Assembly (NCBI GenBank): GCA_944382965.1
Contig: CALWOA010000017.1
Location: forward strand, 1 to 54,984
DNA: 54,984 nt
Source of the DNA: an uncultured Oscillospiraceae bacterium
GTDB lineage: Bacteria; Bacillota; Clostridia; Oscillospirales; Oscillospiraceae
Direction: 5' to 3'
The position numbers and the translations under genes are program-made. A model generated the notes under the pieces. The model ran no database searches. It was not told where the DNA came from and worked only from the letters and a program-made list of their open reading frames with translations. Below are positions 46,178 to 54,568 of the stretch, piece after piece. How positions within the stretch are numbered: position 1 is the first letter of the stretch; the number at the start of each line of letters is the position of its first letter.

Positions 46178-47206
46178 ATGGCAAAGGTGATTACTTTTGG
46201 AGAAGTGATGCTGCGCTTACAGCCCTATAATTATGAACGATTTGTACAATGCGATCATGTTCAATATACTTTCGGCGGCGGTGAAGCAAATTTGGCTGTG
46301 TCTTTGGCGAATTATGGCATGGATGTTGCATATGTAACGAAATTGCCAACACATGCCATCGGACAAAGTGCAGTAAATAGTCTTCGTCGCTACGGCGTTG
46401 ATACCAGCAAAATTGTTCGTGGTGGAGATCGAATTGGAATTTATTTCAATGAGAAGGGAGCTTCACAGCGCGGCTCAGTCTGTATCTATGATCGAGCCAA
46501 CTCAGCCATTGCAAAAGCACTTCCTTCGGATTTTTGCTGGGATGAAATTTTTGAAGGGGCAGAATGGTTCCATTTTACCGGTATTACGCCGGCTTTGGGT
46601 GGAAACTTGGTCCAGATTTGCAAGGAGGCGTGTCAGGCTGCCAAGGCACATGGCATGAAAGTTTCTTGTGATCTGAACTATCGGGGAAAACTTTGGACCC
46701 GAGAGCAGGCAAGAGCAGCAATGACAGATCTGTGTCAGTATGTAGATGTTTGCATCTCAAATGAAGAGGATGCTAAGGACGTGTTTGGCATTGAGGCAGA
46801 ATCTACAGACATCTATAGCGGGAAACTAAATCGCGATGGTTATCGCTCGGTGGCAAAACAGCTGGCGGATAAGTTTCATTTCGAAATGGTAGCAATTACC
46901 CTCCGGGAGAGTCACTCGGCCTCGGATAATGGCTGGAGCGCTATGCTGTATAATGCTGGAAGCGGTGAGTATTGCTTCTCGAAACAGTATGCGCTGCATA
47001 TCGTGGACCGCGTTGGCGGCGGTGATTCCTTCGGCGGTGGACTGATTTATAGTCTCATGAATGGTATGGATACACAGCAAGCAGTGGAATTTGCAGTTGC
47101 CGCTTCTGCGCTTAAGCATACAATTGAAGGTGATTTCAATATGGTTACCAGATCGGAAGTGGAAAAGCTGATGAAAGGTGACGCATCTGGCAGAATTCAG
47201 CGGTAA
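46178..47206 (+). CDS. kdgK: 2-keto-3-deoxygluconate kinase (PfkB family)
   Basis: A 342-aa PfkB sugar kinase with GGGEANLAVSLANYG near residue 33 and the catalytic DRVGGGDSFGGGL (GxGD) near 282. The match to KdgK-type kinases and the position directly after the KDPG aldolase point to phosphorylation of 2-keto-3-deoxygluconate. ATG 46178 (12 bases after GGGGAG) is preferred to ATG 46166, which lies on the ribosome site. Confidence 0.9.
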   Translation: MAKVITFGEVMLRLQPYNYERFVQCDHVQYTFGGGEANLAVSLANYGMDVAYVTKLPTHAIGQSAVNSLRRYGVDTSKIVRGGDRIGIYFNEKGASQRGSVCIYDRANSAIAKALPSDFCWDEIFEGAEWFHFTGITPALGGNLVQICKEACQAAKAHGMKVSCDLNYRGKLWTREQARAAMTDLCQYVDVCISNEEDAKDVFGIEAESTDIYSGKLNRDGYRSVAKQLADKFHFEMVAITLRESHSASDNGWSAMLYNAGSGEYCFSKQYALHIVDRVGGGDSFGGGLIYSLMNGMDTQQAVEFAVAASALKHTIEGDFNMVTRSEVEKLMKGDASGRIQR

Positions 47207-47209
47207 GCA

Positions 47210-48490
47210 ATGACACAGTCGGTTTTGTATTCTAAGGTGGCAAAAGACGGATTTACATATAACCAGGTGAGAAAGTTTTTGCAGGAAGTCCTTGCGCTAT
47301 ATCGCAAACACGATTTGAAATCTGTTCTGATATTAGGGCCGGATGACACAAGGCGTGATTCCTTTGCGGGTACGATTTGCTGTATTTGCTATCAGGTGTT
47401 AAGTTGCTGGTGCAATGTAGATTTTTTGGAGGCAGATGGAACGCATGCGCCTATGGATGAACAGCGCAGAAAAGTCATGTATCCGGATATTCCCAATAGC
47501 CATTACTTTTCTCATGATTGGCGTAATGATACCGTTGTTGTGGGCAGCATAGATTCAAGCACTGTACATGCGCTGTCGGATGGTATTTTGGAAAAAGACA
47601 TTCCGGTGGAGATCAACCGCAAAATTTTGGATCCAAAATATGGATTGATTATTTCTGTCGGACAGGTGGTTCCGCATGCTGTCGCAGGTATGTCCAATTA
47701 CAGTAAAAATTTTATGGTAGGTGCAGGTGGAAGTGCCATGATCCATGCTACCCACATGATTGGGGCTTGTTATGGTATGGAGAAAATTATGGGACTGGAC
47801 CATACGCCGGCACGGAATTTAATGGATTGTGCCCAGGAACGTTTTTTGTCACAGCTGCCTATTTTATTTATTCAGACCGTTACCAGGCTTGATAATAGGC
47901 AGAAAAATGTATTGTGCGGATTATTTGCCGGTAATGATAGGCAAGCGTATGAACAGGCTGTAGCATTATCTCACAGATATAACATTATCCATTTGGACCA
48001 TCCTCTGAAAACTGCAGTAGTATGGATGAAGCCAGAAGAATTCCATAGTATGTGGACAGCCAACAAAGGAATTTACAGGATTAAAAGAGCTATGGCCCAG
48101 GGCGGTACGCTGGTTGTAGTTGCTCCGGGAGTCTCTTGCTTCAGCGAGGATGCGCAAATGGATAAGCTGATCCGCCTGTATGGATATTGTGGGAAAGAAA
48201 GAATTGTTCAGTTACAAAGAAATTCTCTGGAATTGAGGGAAAATCCAGCAGTTGCAGCACATTTGATACATGGAAGTACCGAAGGCAAATTTACTGTGTA
48301 TTATTATGCGCCTAATCTGGGAAAGAGAAATGTCGAAGCTGTGGGATACCGCTTTATTACAAGTGAGGAGTTAGCGAACTTGTTCGGTTTTCCTGGCTTA
48401 AAAGTTGGATATCAGGACGAAAGCCTTGAGAGCACCTACTTTGTTGAAAACCCGGCATTGGGGCTCTGGATTTACGAACAATTCCCCTGA
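47210..48490 (+). CDS. LarA-family nickel-pincer racemase/epimerase
   Basis: A 426-aa protein of the lactate racemase family, whose members racemise 2-hydroxy acids or epimerise sugar acids at C2 using a nickel-pincer nucleotide. Seen are PDDTRRD near 44, GTHAPMDEQ near 82, the VVPHAVAGMSNYSKNFM region near 155-171 with the His and Lys that hold the cofactor, and IHATHMIGA after it. The larB, larC and larE genes needed to make the cofactor are not in the window. Next to kdgK and KDPG aldolase, an aldonate 2-epimerase role is attractive. Confidence 0.8.
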   Translation: MTQSVLYSKVAKDGFTYNQVRKFLQEVLALYRKHDLKSVLILGPDDTRRDSFAGTICCICYQVLSCWCNVDFLEADGTHAPMDEQRRKVMYPDIPNSHYFSHDWRNDTVVVGSIDSSTVHALSDGILEKDIPVEINRKILDPKYGLIISVGQVVPHAVAGMSNYSKNFMVGAGGSAMIHATHMIGACYGMEKIMGLDHTPARNLMDCAQERFLSQLPILFIQTVTRLDNRQKNVLCGLFAGNDRQAYEQAVALSHRYNIIHLDHPLKTAVVWMKPEEFHSMWTANKGIYRIKRAMAQGGTLVVVAPGVSCFSEDAQMDKLIRLYGYCGKERIVQLQRNSLELRENPAVAAHLIHGSTEGKFTVYYYAPNLGKRNVEAVGYRFITSEELANLFGFPGLKVGYQDESLESTYFVENPALGLWIYEQFP

Positions 48491-48543
48491 AGTTTCAGAA
48501 TGTTGTTGCTTCAGAAGAGACTTTAAAATAAGGAGAAAAAGAA

Positions 48544-49353
48544 ATGGACCTGAAAATGGCTGGTCATGTAGCAGTGGTTTGCGGAGGAAGTACGGGAATA
48601 GGTTTTGCAACGGCCTTAACCTTCTTAAAAGAGGGCTGCTCCGTAGCGATCTGCTCTAGAAGCGAAGCGAAGCTGGAAAAAGCGTATAAAGAGTTGATGG
48701 ATCTGGGGTATTCGAATGTGTATGCAGAATCGGTTGATATGACCGATGAAAAATCTGTATATGCTTTTGCAGACCACGTTGCAGAAAAATTTGGTACAAT
48801 TCATTATTGGGTGAATGTAGTTGGTGGCAGTATGCCGAGAGCACTGAATCAAGCCAGTTCGGAGGACTTTGATCGGGCAGTTGCCATGAATTTTAAGAGT
48901 GCTTTTTTTGGTTGCAATGCTGCGGCAAAGTATATGAAAAAGCAGTGCTATGGAGCAATTGTTAACGTAACCTCTATGGCACATTGGCGACCGGCTGCGG
49001 GAAGGACACTGTATGGTGCAAATAAAGCTGCGTTGGTGCAGCTGACAAAAGGATTTGCTGCTGAACTGTCTCCATTTCATATACGGGTTAATTCCGTATC
49101 CCCGGGGCTGGTTATGAGTGAGATGTCAAGACCATTTGTTCCGGAAGAAGGTACGGAGGAATTCCGTAAGTTTTTCAAGGAATACCTGATTAAACGGCCA
49201 GGTGAAGCCAGAGAGATTGGAGAACCAATCGTATTGCTGTGCTCACCAGCGTTTGGATTTACGACTGCTACGGATATTAAAGCCGATGGCGGTGTGGATG
49301 CGGTGTATGAATTGCAGTGGGTTTATGAAAACCTAGATATCCTTAGCCAATAA
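48544..49353 (+). CDS. SDR-family oxidoreductase
   Basis: A 269-aa classical short-chain dehydrogenase. The cofactor loop is GGSTGIGFA (about 14-22), the NNAG motif is replaced by NVVGGS, and the catalytic Ser...YxxxK appears as NVTSMAHWR and LYGANKAAL. It probably oxidises a hydroxyl of the sugar acid. It lies 53 bases after the LarA-type gene, behind AAGGAGA. Confidence 0.9.
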   Translation: MDLKMAGHVAVVCGGSTGIGFATALTFLKEGCSVAICSRSEAKLEKAYKELMDLGYSNVYAESVDMTDEKSVYAFADHVAEKFGTIHYWVNVVGGSMPRALNQASSEDFDRAVAMNFKSAFFGCNAAAKYMKKQCYGAIVNVTSMAHWRPAAGRTLYGANKAALVQLTKGFAAELSPFHIRVNSVSPGLVMSEMSRPFVPEEGTEEFRKFFKEYLIKRPGEAREIGEPIVLLCSPAFGFTTATDIKADGGVDAVYELQWVYENLDILSQ

Positions 49354-49381
49354 AACCAGCAAAAAGCGAAGGGTGAGGGGG

Positions 49382-50311
49382 ATGAAAGATAAGTGGCTGA
49401 CTAGCAAAATCGGTATCTTTGTTTCAGCGGTATTAACAGCAATCCTCTGGGGGAGCGCGTTCCCTGGGATAAAGATGGCTTATGCGCTGCTGGAAATCGG
49501 AAGTCGGGATATTTGGTCGCAAATTTTATTTGCGGGCTTCCGATTTACCTTAGCAGGGGTGATGACCTTAGGTTTGATTTTTTTCACAAGAAAAAAAGTC
49601 TTGATCCCAACAAGACAGGAGGCAAAAGATTTTGCGTTATTGGGTTTTGTTCTAACCTATTTATGCTATTTCTTCTTCCATGTGGGATTAGCCAATACTA
49701 CGGGAGTAAAAGGAGCCATCCTCGGCGGATTGAGCACATTTGCAACGATCTTATGTTCTCATTTCCTGACGTTGGATGACAAATTAAATTTTCGCAAGTG
49801 TATCGGTTGCGTTACTGGATTCTTGGGAATCGTAATAATGAACTTAGGTGGAGATCTATCGGGGTTTTCTTTCTTGGGAGAAGGGTGCATGCTGGCTAAC
49901 GCATTGTGTTTTGGCTTAGGGTCTGTTTTAAGCAAAAAAATTGCAAATAGTAGAGATTCTTCCTTTATTAGCGGATATCAACTGCTGTTTGGTGGGATAG
50001 GATTGCTACTAACAGGTGCGTTAGGAGGGGGACATTTCCGGAATTTCGGGCCTATGGCGATGGCATTGATCCTATATATGGCGTTCGTTTCTGCAGGTGG
50101 TTTTGCTTTGTGGACCGGTTTACTAAAAAGAAATCCTTCAAGCCGTGTAGCAATTTATCATTTCTTAACGCCGGTCTTCGGTGCAGTATTTTCGGCAGTG
50201 TTATTAGGAGAGGACTTATTCCACTTTTCTAGCCTGGGTGCGCTGATTTTGGTCTGCTTAGGTATTGCCGTAGTAAATTGTGATGGAATAGGGCGTAAAA
50301 AATTTTTTTGA
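49382..50311 (+). CDS. EamA/DMT-superfamily transporter
   Basis: A 309-aa integral membrane protein with ten hydrophobic segments and the paired EamA repeats (AILWGSAFPGIKMAYAL; LLKRNPSSRVAIYHFLTPVFGA in pieces). Family members export amino acids and metabolites or import sugars and nucleotides. In this operon it may export an end product or overflow intermediate. ATG 49382 is chosen; a GTG at 49373 is possible. Confidence 0.88.
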   Translation: MKDKWLTSKIGIFVSAVLTAILWGSAFPGIKMAYALLEIGSRDIWSQILFAGFRFTLAGVMTLGLIFFTRKKVLIPTRQEAKDFALLGFVLTYLCYFFFHVGLANTTGVKGAILGGLSTFATILCSHFLTLDDKLNFRKCIGCVTGFLGIVIMNLGGDLSGFSFLGEGCMLANALCFGLGSVLSKKIANSRDSSFISGYQLLFGGIGLLLTGALGGGHFRNFGPMAMALILYMAFVSAGGFALWTGLLKRNPSSRVAIYHFLTPVFGAVFSAVLLGEDLFHFSSLGALILVCLGIAVVNCDGIGRKKFF

Positions 50312-50371
50312 CAAATGTATTGCAGCAGATGGTGCAGCCAGACAGCGCGCATCTGCATAGGAGGAAAATAA

Positions 50372-51664
50372 ATGGAGTCCTGTAAGGAAAAAAAGATCAT
50401 CGAAATTCTGAAGAATCAGGTGAAACCTGCCTTGGGTTGTACAGAGCCTGGCGCTGTGGCTTTGGCCGTATCCAGAGCAAAAAAACTTTTGGGTGAGCCA
50501 GTTAGCCGGGTAGTGGTGAGTATTGATAAGAATGTGCTGAAAAATGGCCTTGGCGTGGGAATACCTGGGACGAAGGAGCGTGGCAACGCTTTCGCAGCGG
50601 CATTGGCTGTCAGCTGTGGTAACTCAGAATACGGTCTTGAAGTGCTGAAAGATGTCAATCAAGAGGCAATCGCCCAGGCTGAGCGATATCTAAAGGAAGA
50701 AATTGTCAAAGTTGAATATGACCCGGAAGCCACTTGTCTAAAAGTGACTGCCCAAGTTTGGGGAGAGCATCATAAGGCAATGGTGATTATTTACCGAAAT
50801 CACTCGAACATTGCCTTTGAACAATACGACGATGAAGTTCTTCTGGATACGATGAATGTAGAAGCTTCGGTAGTGGCATCTACTTCTGGACCATCCTTAC
50901 AGCAGCAGATTAAAGAATATACCATCCGCGAAATGATTTTGCTGGCAAAAGCACTTCCTGGCGAGGAGCTAGCGTTCATTCAGGATGGAATCGATATGAA
51001 TATGAAGATCGCAGAAGCTGGACTGTCAGATGGTGTTGGCGTTGGCATTGGTAAATACATGATGTCAAGATCAAACGGCACAGTGGAAGGGTGCGCCAAA
51101 GCCTATACCGCAGCAGCATCGGAAGCGCGCATGGCGGGATGGCCTTTATCTGTCATGAGCAGCGCAGGAAGTGGCAATCACGGCTTGACTGCCATTATCC
51201 CCATCAATGTTTTTGGCCAACGAATGGGTTACGATGATGATCTCATCCGACGTGCTGTCGCGTTTAGCCATATGGTTACTATTTTTGTTAAGTCTTATCT
51301 GGGTGCATTGTCTCCCATTTGCGGCTGCGGAGTTGCGGCTGGTGTTGGATGTGCGGCGGGTCTTACGTTTTTGCGAGGTGGGACGGATCACCAAATTGAA
51401 GCTTCCATTTTGAATATGATTGCCGGATTGACAGGTATGCTCTGCGATGGCGCAAAACTTGGGTGTGCGTATAAACTGGCTGTTGCGGTGGATGCTGCGA
51501 TAGATGCATCTAATATGGCTCTGTCCAGAGTACATATTCCGGGTGACAATGGTATACTTTCGGATTCACCTGAGCAATCCATCATAAATATGGCAAAAGT
51601 TTCGGTGCAGGGCATGGGCACTACGGACAGCGTCATTGTAGATATTATGCAAGAGAAATGTTAA
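50372..51664 (+). CDS. UPF0597/L-cysteine desulfidase-like (CdsB/CyuA) protein
   Basis: A 430-aa cytosolic protein of the serine-dehydratase-alpha-like UPF0597 family. The early GCTEPGAVALAVS, the cluster CGCGVAAGVG and the late GMLCDGAKLGCAYK carry the cysteines that can bind an Fe-S cluster. Characterised relatives break L-cysteine into pyruvate, sulfide and ammonia. With the ATC-hydrolase-like domain in unit A this hints that cysteine or a cysteine analogue is released from the substrate. Serine or another 2-amino acid is also possible. AGGAGG precedes the ATG. Confidence 0.85.
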   Translation: MESCKEKKIIEILKNQVKPALGCTEPGAVALAVSRAKKLLGEPVSRVVVSIDKNVLKNGLGVGIPGTKERGNAFAAALAVSCGNSEYGLEVLKDVNQEAIAQAERYLKEEIVKVEYDPEATCLKVTAQVWGEHHKAMVIIYRNHSNIAFEQYDDEVLLDTMNVEASVVASTSGPSLQQQIKEYTIREMILLAKALPGEELAFIQDGIDMNMKIAEAGLSDGVGVGIGKYMMSRSNGTVEGCAKAYTAAASEARMAGWPLSVMSSAGSGNHGLTAIIPINVFGQRMGYDDDLIRRAVAFSHMVTIFVKSYLGALSPICGCGVAAGVGCAAGLTFLRGGTDHQIEASILNMIAGLTGMLCDGAKLGCAYKLAVAVDAAIDASNMALSRVHIPGDNGILSDSPEQSIINMAKVSVQGMGTTDSVIVDIMQEKC

Positions 51665-51687
51665 TTACACCGATGGAGGTATATATT

Positions 51688-52680
51688 ATGGATATGACAA
51701 AGAAAGAACGTATTCAAGCAGCGCTGGCACACAAGGAAGTAGACCGTATTCCCCTTGGAATGTGGTACCATCTGCCACATGTAGACCAGGATGCTGTGGC
51801 TTTGGCTGAGACGCAAATTCAGATGGTATCTGATTATGAACTTGATTTCATTAAAATGATGCCTTTTGGTAATTACCAAGCTGCGGATTATGGCTTAAGT
51901 TGTACTTATTATTGTACGCCGACTCAGGCTGTATTTGAAAGAAAATTTGCGATTGAAAATGTAGAGGAGTGGGGAGAGCTCCAGTCTGTCCCCGGTTGCT
52001 TTGGAAATCATGGCAAGGTATTGCTTGCTGCGAAGGAAATCGCACGTCAGCAAAAGAAGAAAGGTCTTGAGATCCCATTTGTACAGACAATTTTCAGCCC
52101 TTTGACCATTGCCAGAAAGCTTGCTGGAGATCGGGTTTTTGAGGATATGCGAAAGCATCCGGATTTGGTTCATCATGCGCTGAAAGAGATTACAAAGACT
52201 TGCATTAACTTTGCTGCGGAGAATGTTAATGTTGGGGTTTCGGGTTTCTTCTTTGCCAGCCAGTGTTCAACTTATGACTTGATGACGGAAGAAGAATACA
52301 AGGAATTTGGCACACAGTATGACCTTCAGATCCTGAATGCGATCAAAAATGATACATACTTTAACATTATCCATATTCATGGAGAGAATACAATGTTTGA
52401 CTTGCTGTCTTCGTACCCGGTCAATGCTGTTAACTGGCACGATCGTTGGGTAGCGCCTAACCTTGCACAAGCACGCAAACGGACAGATAAGTGTTTGATG
52501 GGTGGTATCAATGAAGCTTGGTTGCATAAGGCAAGACCAGAAGATATCAAAATGCACATTCAGGAAGCGGTTGAACTTGCAGGTAAAACTGGCTTTATCT
52601 TGACTCCCGGCTGCTGTGCATCCATGTTGACGCCCAAGGAGAATTTCTTGGCTGTGAAAGAAGCAATTAAGTCAATTTAA
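51688..52680 (+). CDS. URO-D superfamily protein 3
   Basis: A 330-aa third URO-D-type TIM barrel, clearly diverged from the tandem pair. At the metal site it has His229-x-His231 (IIHIHGEN) instead of HxC, and Cys309-Cys310 (PGCC) at the end. It is therefore a different subfamily, perhaps a methyltransferase with another metal site or a decarboxylase-like enzyme. AGGAGG-type GGAGG is 9 bases before ATG 51688. It is the last gene of unit B. Confidence 0.8.
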   Translation: MDMTKKERIQAALAHKEVDRIPLGMWYHLPHVDQDAVALAETQIQMVSDYELDFIKMMPFGNYQAADYGLSCTYYCTPTQAVFERKFAIENVEEWGELQSVPGCFGNHGKVLLAAKEIARQQKKKGLEIPFVQTIFSPLTIARKLAGDRVFEDMRKHPDLVHHALKEITKTCINFAAENVNVGVSGFFFASQCSTYDLMTEEEYKEFGTQYDLQILNAIKNDTYFNIIHIHGENTMFDLLSSYPVNAVNWHDRWVAPNLAQARKRTDKCLMGGINEAWLHKARPEDIKMHIQEAVELAGKTGFILTPGCCASMLTPKENFLAVKEAIKSI

Positions 52681-52757
52681 GGTCAGGGAAAACAAAAAGG
52701 GCTAATATCAATATCTCGGACATTATGTGCGCTGCTTGCATACCCCAGAAACAAAAC

Positions 52758-52791
52758 AGAATGGTTTGTCCGACAAAACGAATTCTGATAG
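52758..52791. repeat. Nested inverted repeat
   Basis: TTTGTC-C-GACAAA is flanked by CAGAAT and ATTCTG, giving two nested palindromic pairs. Purpose unknown. Confidence 0.4.
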
Positions 52792-52916
52792 ATTCCATAT
52801 CATGTTTAGATGGGATGGACATAACTGTGAAAAGCTGCAGAAAAAATGCAGCGCCCACGTGGCCAGGCTATGCATACAGCTTCGAGATACGCTGAAGAAG
52901 GAAAATGGTATGAAGA

Positions 52917-52946
52917 AAAGCGGTACAGCTATTGCTGTGCCGCTTT
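52917..52946 (+). terminator. Terminator of catabolic unit B
   Basis: A 13-bp stem (AAAAGCGGTACAG/CTGTGCCGCTTTT, one G-T pair) ending in TTTT, about 240 bases after the last island gene. Confidence 0.7.
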
Positions 52947-53047
52947 TGATATTAAACGTAACAATAATGGAACAGTACAAAGGCAGGGAGAGACTGTGTC
53001 TGCATTTATTGGTGAATTATAGGGATAGCTGAAAAAGGGCGCAAAAA

Positions 53048-53085
53048 AGACCGCTGATGGTCACACAAGGTGAGATCAACGGTCA
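53048..53085 (-). terminator. Terminator of the right-end minus-strand cluster
   Basis: On the minus strand a 10-bp stem (GACCGTTGAT/ATCAGCGGTC, one G-T pair) is followed by T6, 27 bases after the lipoprotein stop. Confidence 0.8.
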
Positions 53086-53112
53086 ATCTTTGCCTATATT
53101 GTATTGCGTAAT

Positions 53113-54042
53113 CTATTTTCCCTGTTCAGTTTCAGAGGGAGCCTCGGCATCTTCTGTGCCCGGGAATTCCAGCTGACTATATAGGTCTGGAGGAATCATG
53201 CTGATCGCCATGCGTTCTTCTTCTGCCAAGCTGTTATACCATTCCAGCCAAGCAAGGGTTTCTTTGGAAAGGCTGCCCGCATCCACCATCCGATCTCCAA
53301 ACCGAACCTGACTGCCTGTTCCATCTCTTTGGGCAAACACAATCCATTTCCCATTCATGGAGATCTCTAAGGTATCGTTGGCTCCGTACTGATAACCGAA
53401 ACCGGTACCAAAGTTGGATTGATTATCCTTAGTCGGTACTTCGGAGCCATCCACAGAGGACGTGATTTCTCCGTCCATGACGCCGCAGCGGGCATCCACG
53501 CTGCTTTCTTCACCGGTATCATAGTAGAGTCTGCCGTCTACCATTACCATAGGAATTTTGTCCCAGTCGGAGGATTCTGCGTCATTTTTCATCGTAAGTA
53601 CCGGCAATTCTTCCTCTGCTGCAGCTTCCGCTTCATATTGGAAAGATTGATAAATTCCTCCTACATCAGCGGATGTGAAGTAGTCCTGATCCATACCGGT
53701 AGCCCAGATTCTTCCGGACTTTACAGCAATCGCAGAATAGATCACTTCATAGGTGATGCCGTCAGAGAGATGAAATCGGAAACTGGTCACGGAGCCACCG
53801 GCCACGGGTTCTGTTTCTTTATCCCGCAAGGTAAGGCCACTGAGAAATTGATATAGATTCTGAATATCCTCCTGCTCGGTCAGTACCTTTTTCTCTGCCT
53901 CAGTCGGGTCAATGAAGTAGAACATCTCCACACGTTCCACGTCAGCAGCTTCAAAGGGAAAAGAAAGGGATACTTCCTGACTGCAGCTACTCAGAATCAG
54001 GCACAGCACGATGGCAAGAACAAAAGTAAATTGTTTTTTCAT
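53113..54042 (-). CDS. Putative lipoprotein of unknown function
   Basis: A 309-aa exported protein with a signal peptide ending in the lipobox ILSSC (Cys about 20). The first half reads like a beta-rich domain that may monitor or bind a ligand (VERVEMFYFIDPTE, TSFRFHLSDGITYEVIYS). The second half begins VDGRLYYDTGEESSVDARCG and resembles the immunoglobulin-like or copper-amine-oxidase-like repeats of Clostridia lipoproteins. I do not recognise a named family. The start is ATG 54040-54042 behind GAGG; the longer frame has no ribosome site. Confidence 0.75.
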   Translation of the reverse strand: MKKQFTFVLAIVLCLILSSCSQEVSLSFPFEAADVERVEMFYFIDPTEAEKKVLTEQEDIQNLYQFLSGLTLRDKETEPVAGGSVTSFRFHLSDGITYEVIYSAIAVKSGRIWATGMDQDYFTSADVGGIYQSFQYEAEAAAEEELPVLTMKNDAESSDWDKIPMVMVDGRLYYDTGEESSVDARCGVMDGEITSSVDGSEVPTKDNQSNFGTGFGYQYGANDTLEISMNGKWIVFAQRDGTGSQVRFGDRMVDAGSLSKETLAWLEWYNSLAEEERMAISMIPPDLYSQLEFPGTEDAEAPSETEQGK

Positions 54043-54052
54043 GGCAAATACC

Positions 54053-54400
54053 TCAGCGTTTTGTATCTCTATGCACAAGAAAGTTGACGATAATCCCCAG
54101 CAGAATGGCTGCCGCAAAACAGATCAGCCAGATGATCCACATGCTGTTCAGACCCTCACCGTAGTTTCGCTCAAACAATTTTCCGGCGGGAAAGCCAATG
54201 ATGTAGCCAAGGGCAGCTGCAATGGGCAAAATCCGGTTTCCTTTCACGATTCCGGAAACGGCAATCAGGATCGCTCCCAGGAGGCACAGATGCAGAGGAA
54301 ACTCCTTCATTCCATGCAGAGGAAACAAAGGGTATCGAAACACAAGATATGCGGCTGTAATCGCTGCCAGGGCGGCAATTCCGGTTGCTCTTTTGCTCAT
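54053..54400 (-). CDS. Small integral membrane protein
   Basis: A 115-aa protein with four hydrophobic segments (about 5-22, 36-52, 58-72, 86-108), a short basic N-terminus and a basic C-terminal tail (HRDTKR). No known family is recognised. AGAGG lies before ATG 54398-54400. It sits 10 bases upstream of the lipoprotein gene and probably shares its transcript. Confidence 0.7.
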   Translation of the reverse strand: MSKRATGIAALAAITAAYLVFRYPLFPLHGMKEFPLHLCLLGAILIAVSGIVKGNRILPIAAALGYIIGFPAGKLFERNYGEGLNSMWIIWLICFAAAILLGIIVNFLVHRDTKR

Positions 54401-54424
54401 GATCGCATCACCTCTTGGATGTAA

Positions 54425-54535
54425 TTATTTTTTGGGGTATTTGTTTTCTATTATTTTTACGATATAGTCAGCCAATCCGACGCTTGCGATAAAGGCAATT
54501 ATCCAACAAAACACTGCCAAAAGGTCCGTGACCAC
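54425..54535 (-). CDS. Small membrane peptide
   Basis: A 36-aa reading frame from GTG 54533-54535 to TAA, with one hydrophobic helix (LLAVFCWIIAFIASVGLA) and a lysine-rich end (KYPKK). It fills the gap between its two neighbours and is in the same direction. The start is uncertain because no strong ribosome site is seen, and it is short. Confidence 0.4.
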   Translation of the reverse strand: MVTDLLAVFCWIIAFIASVGLADYIVKIIENKYPKK

Positions 54536-54568
54536 ACCTGAATTATTTTGAAAATGCAGATCATTTGA

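Larger units (their letters stand above)
52681..53112. other. Gene-free interval at the right edge of the island
   Basis: A 432-base stretch with two terminators and an imperfect palindrome (52758-52791). Short open frames are present but have no ribosome site or recognisable product. No direct repeats, integrase or tRNA remnant were recognised. Confidence 0.5.

Noticed and set aside
52727-53032. 101-codon plus-strand frame after the third URO-D gene.
   Set aside because: It has no ribosome site, no family resemblance, and runs through a terminator hairpin.
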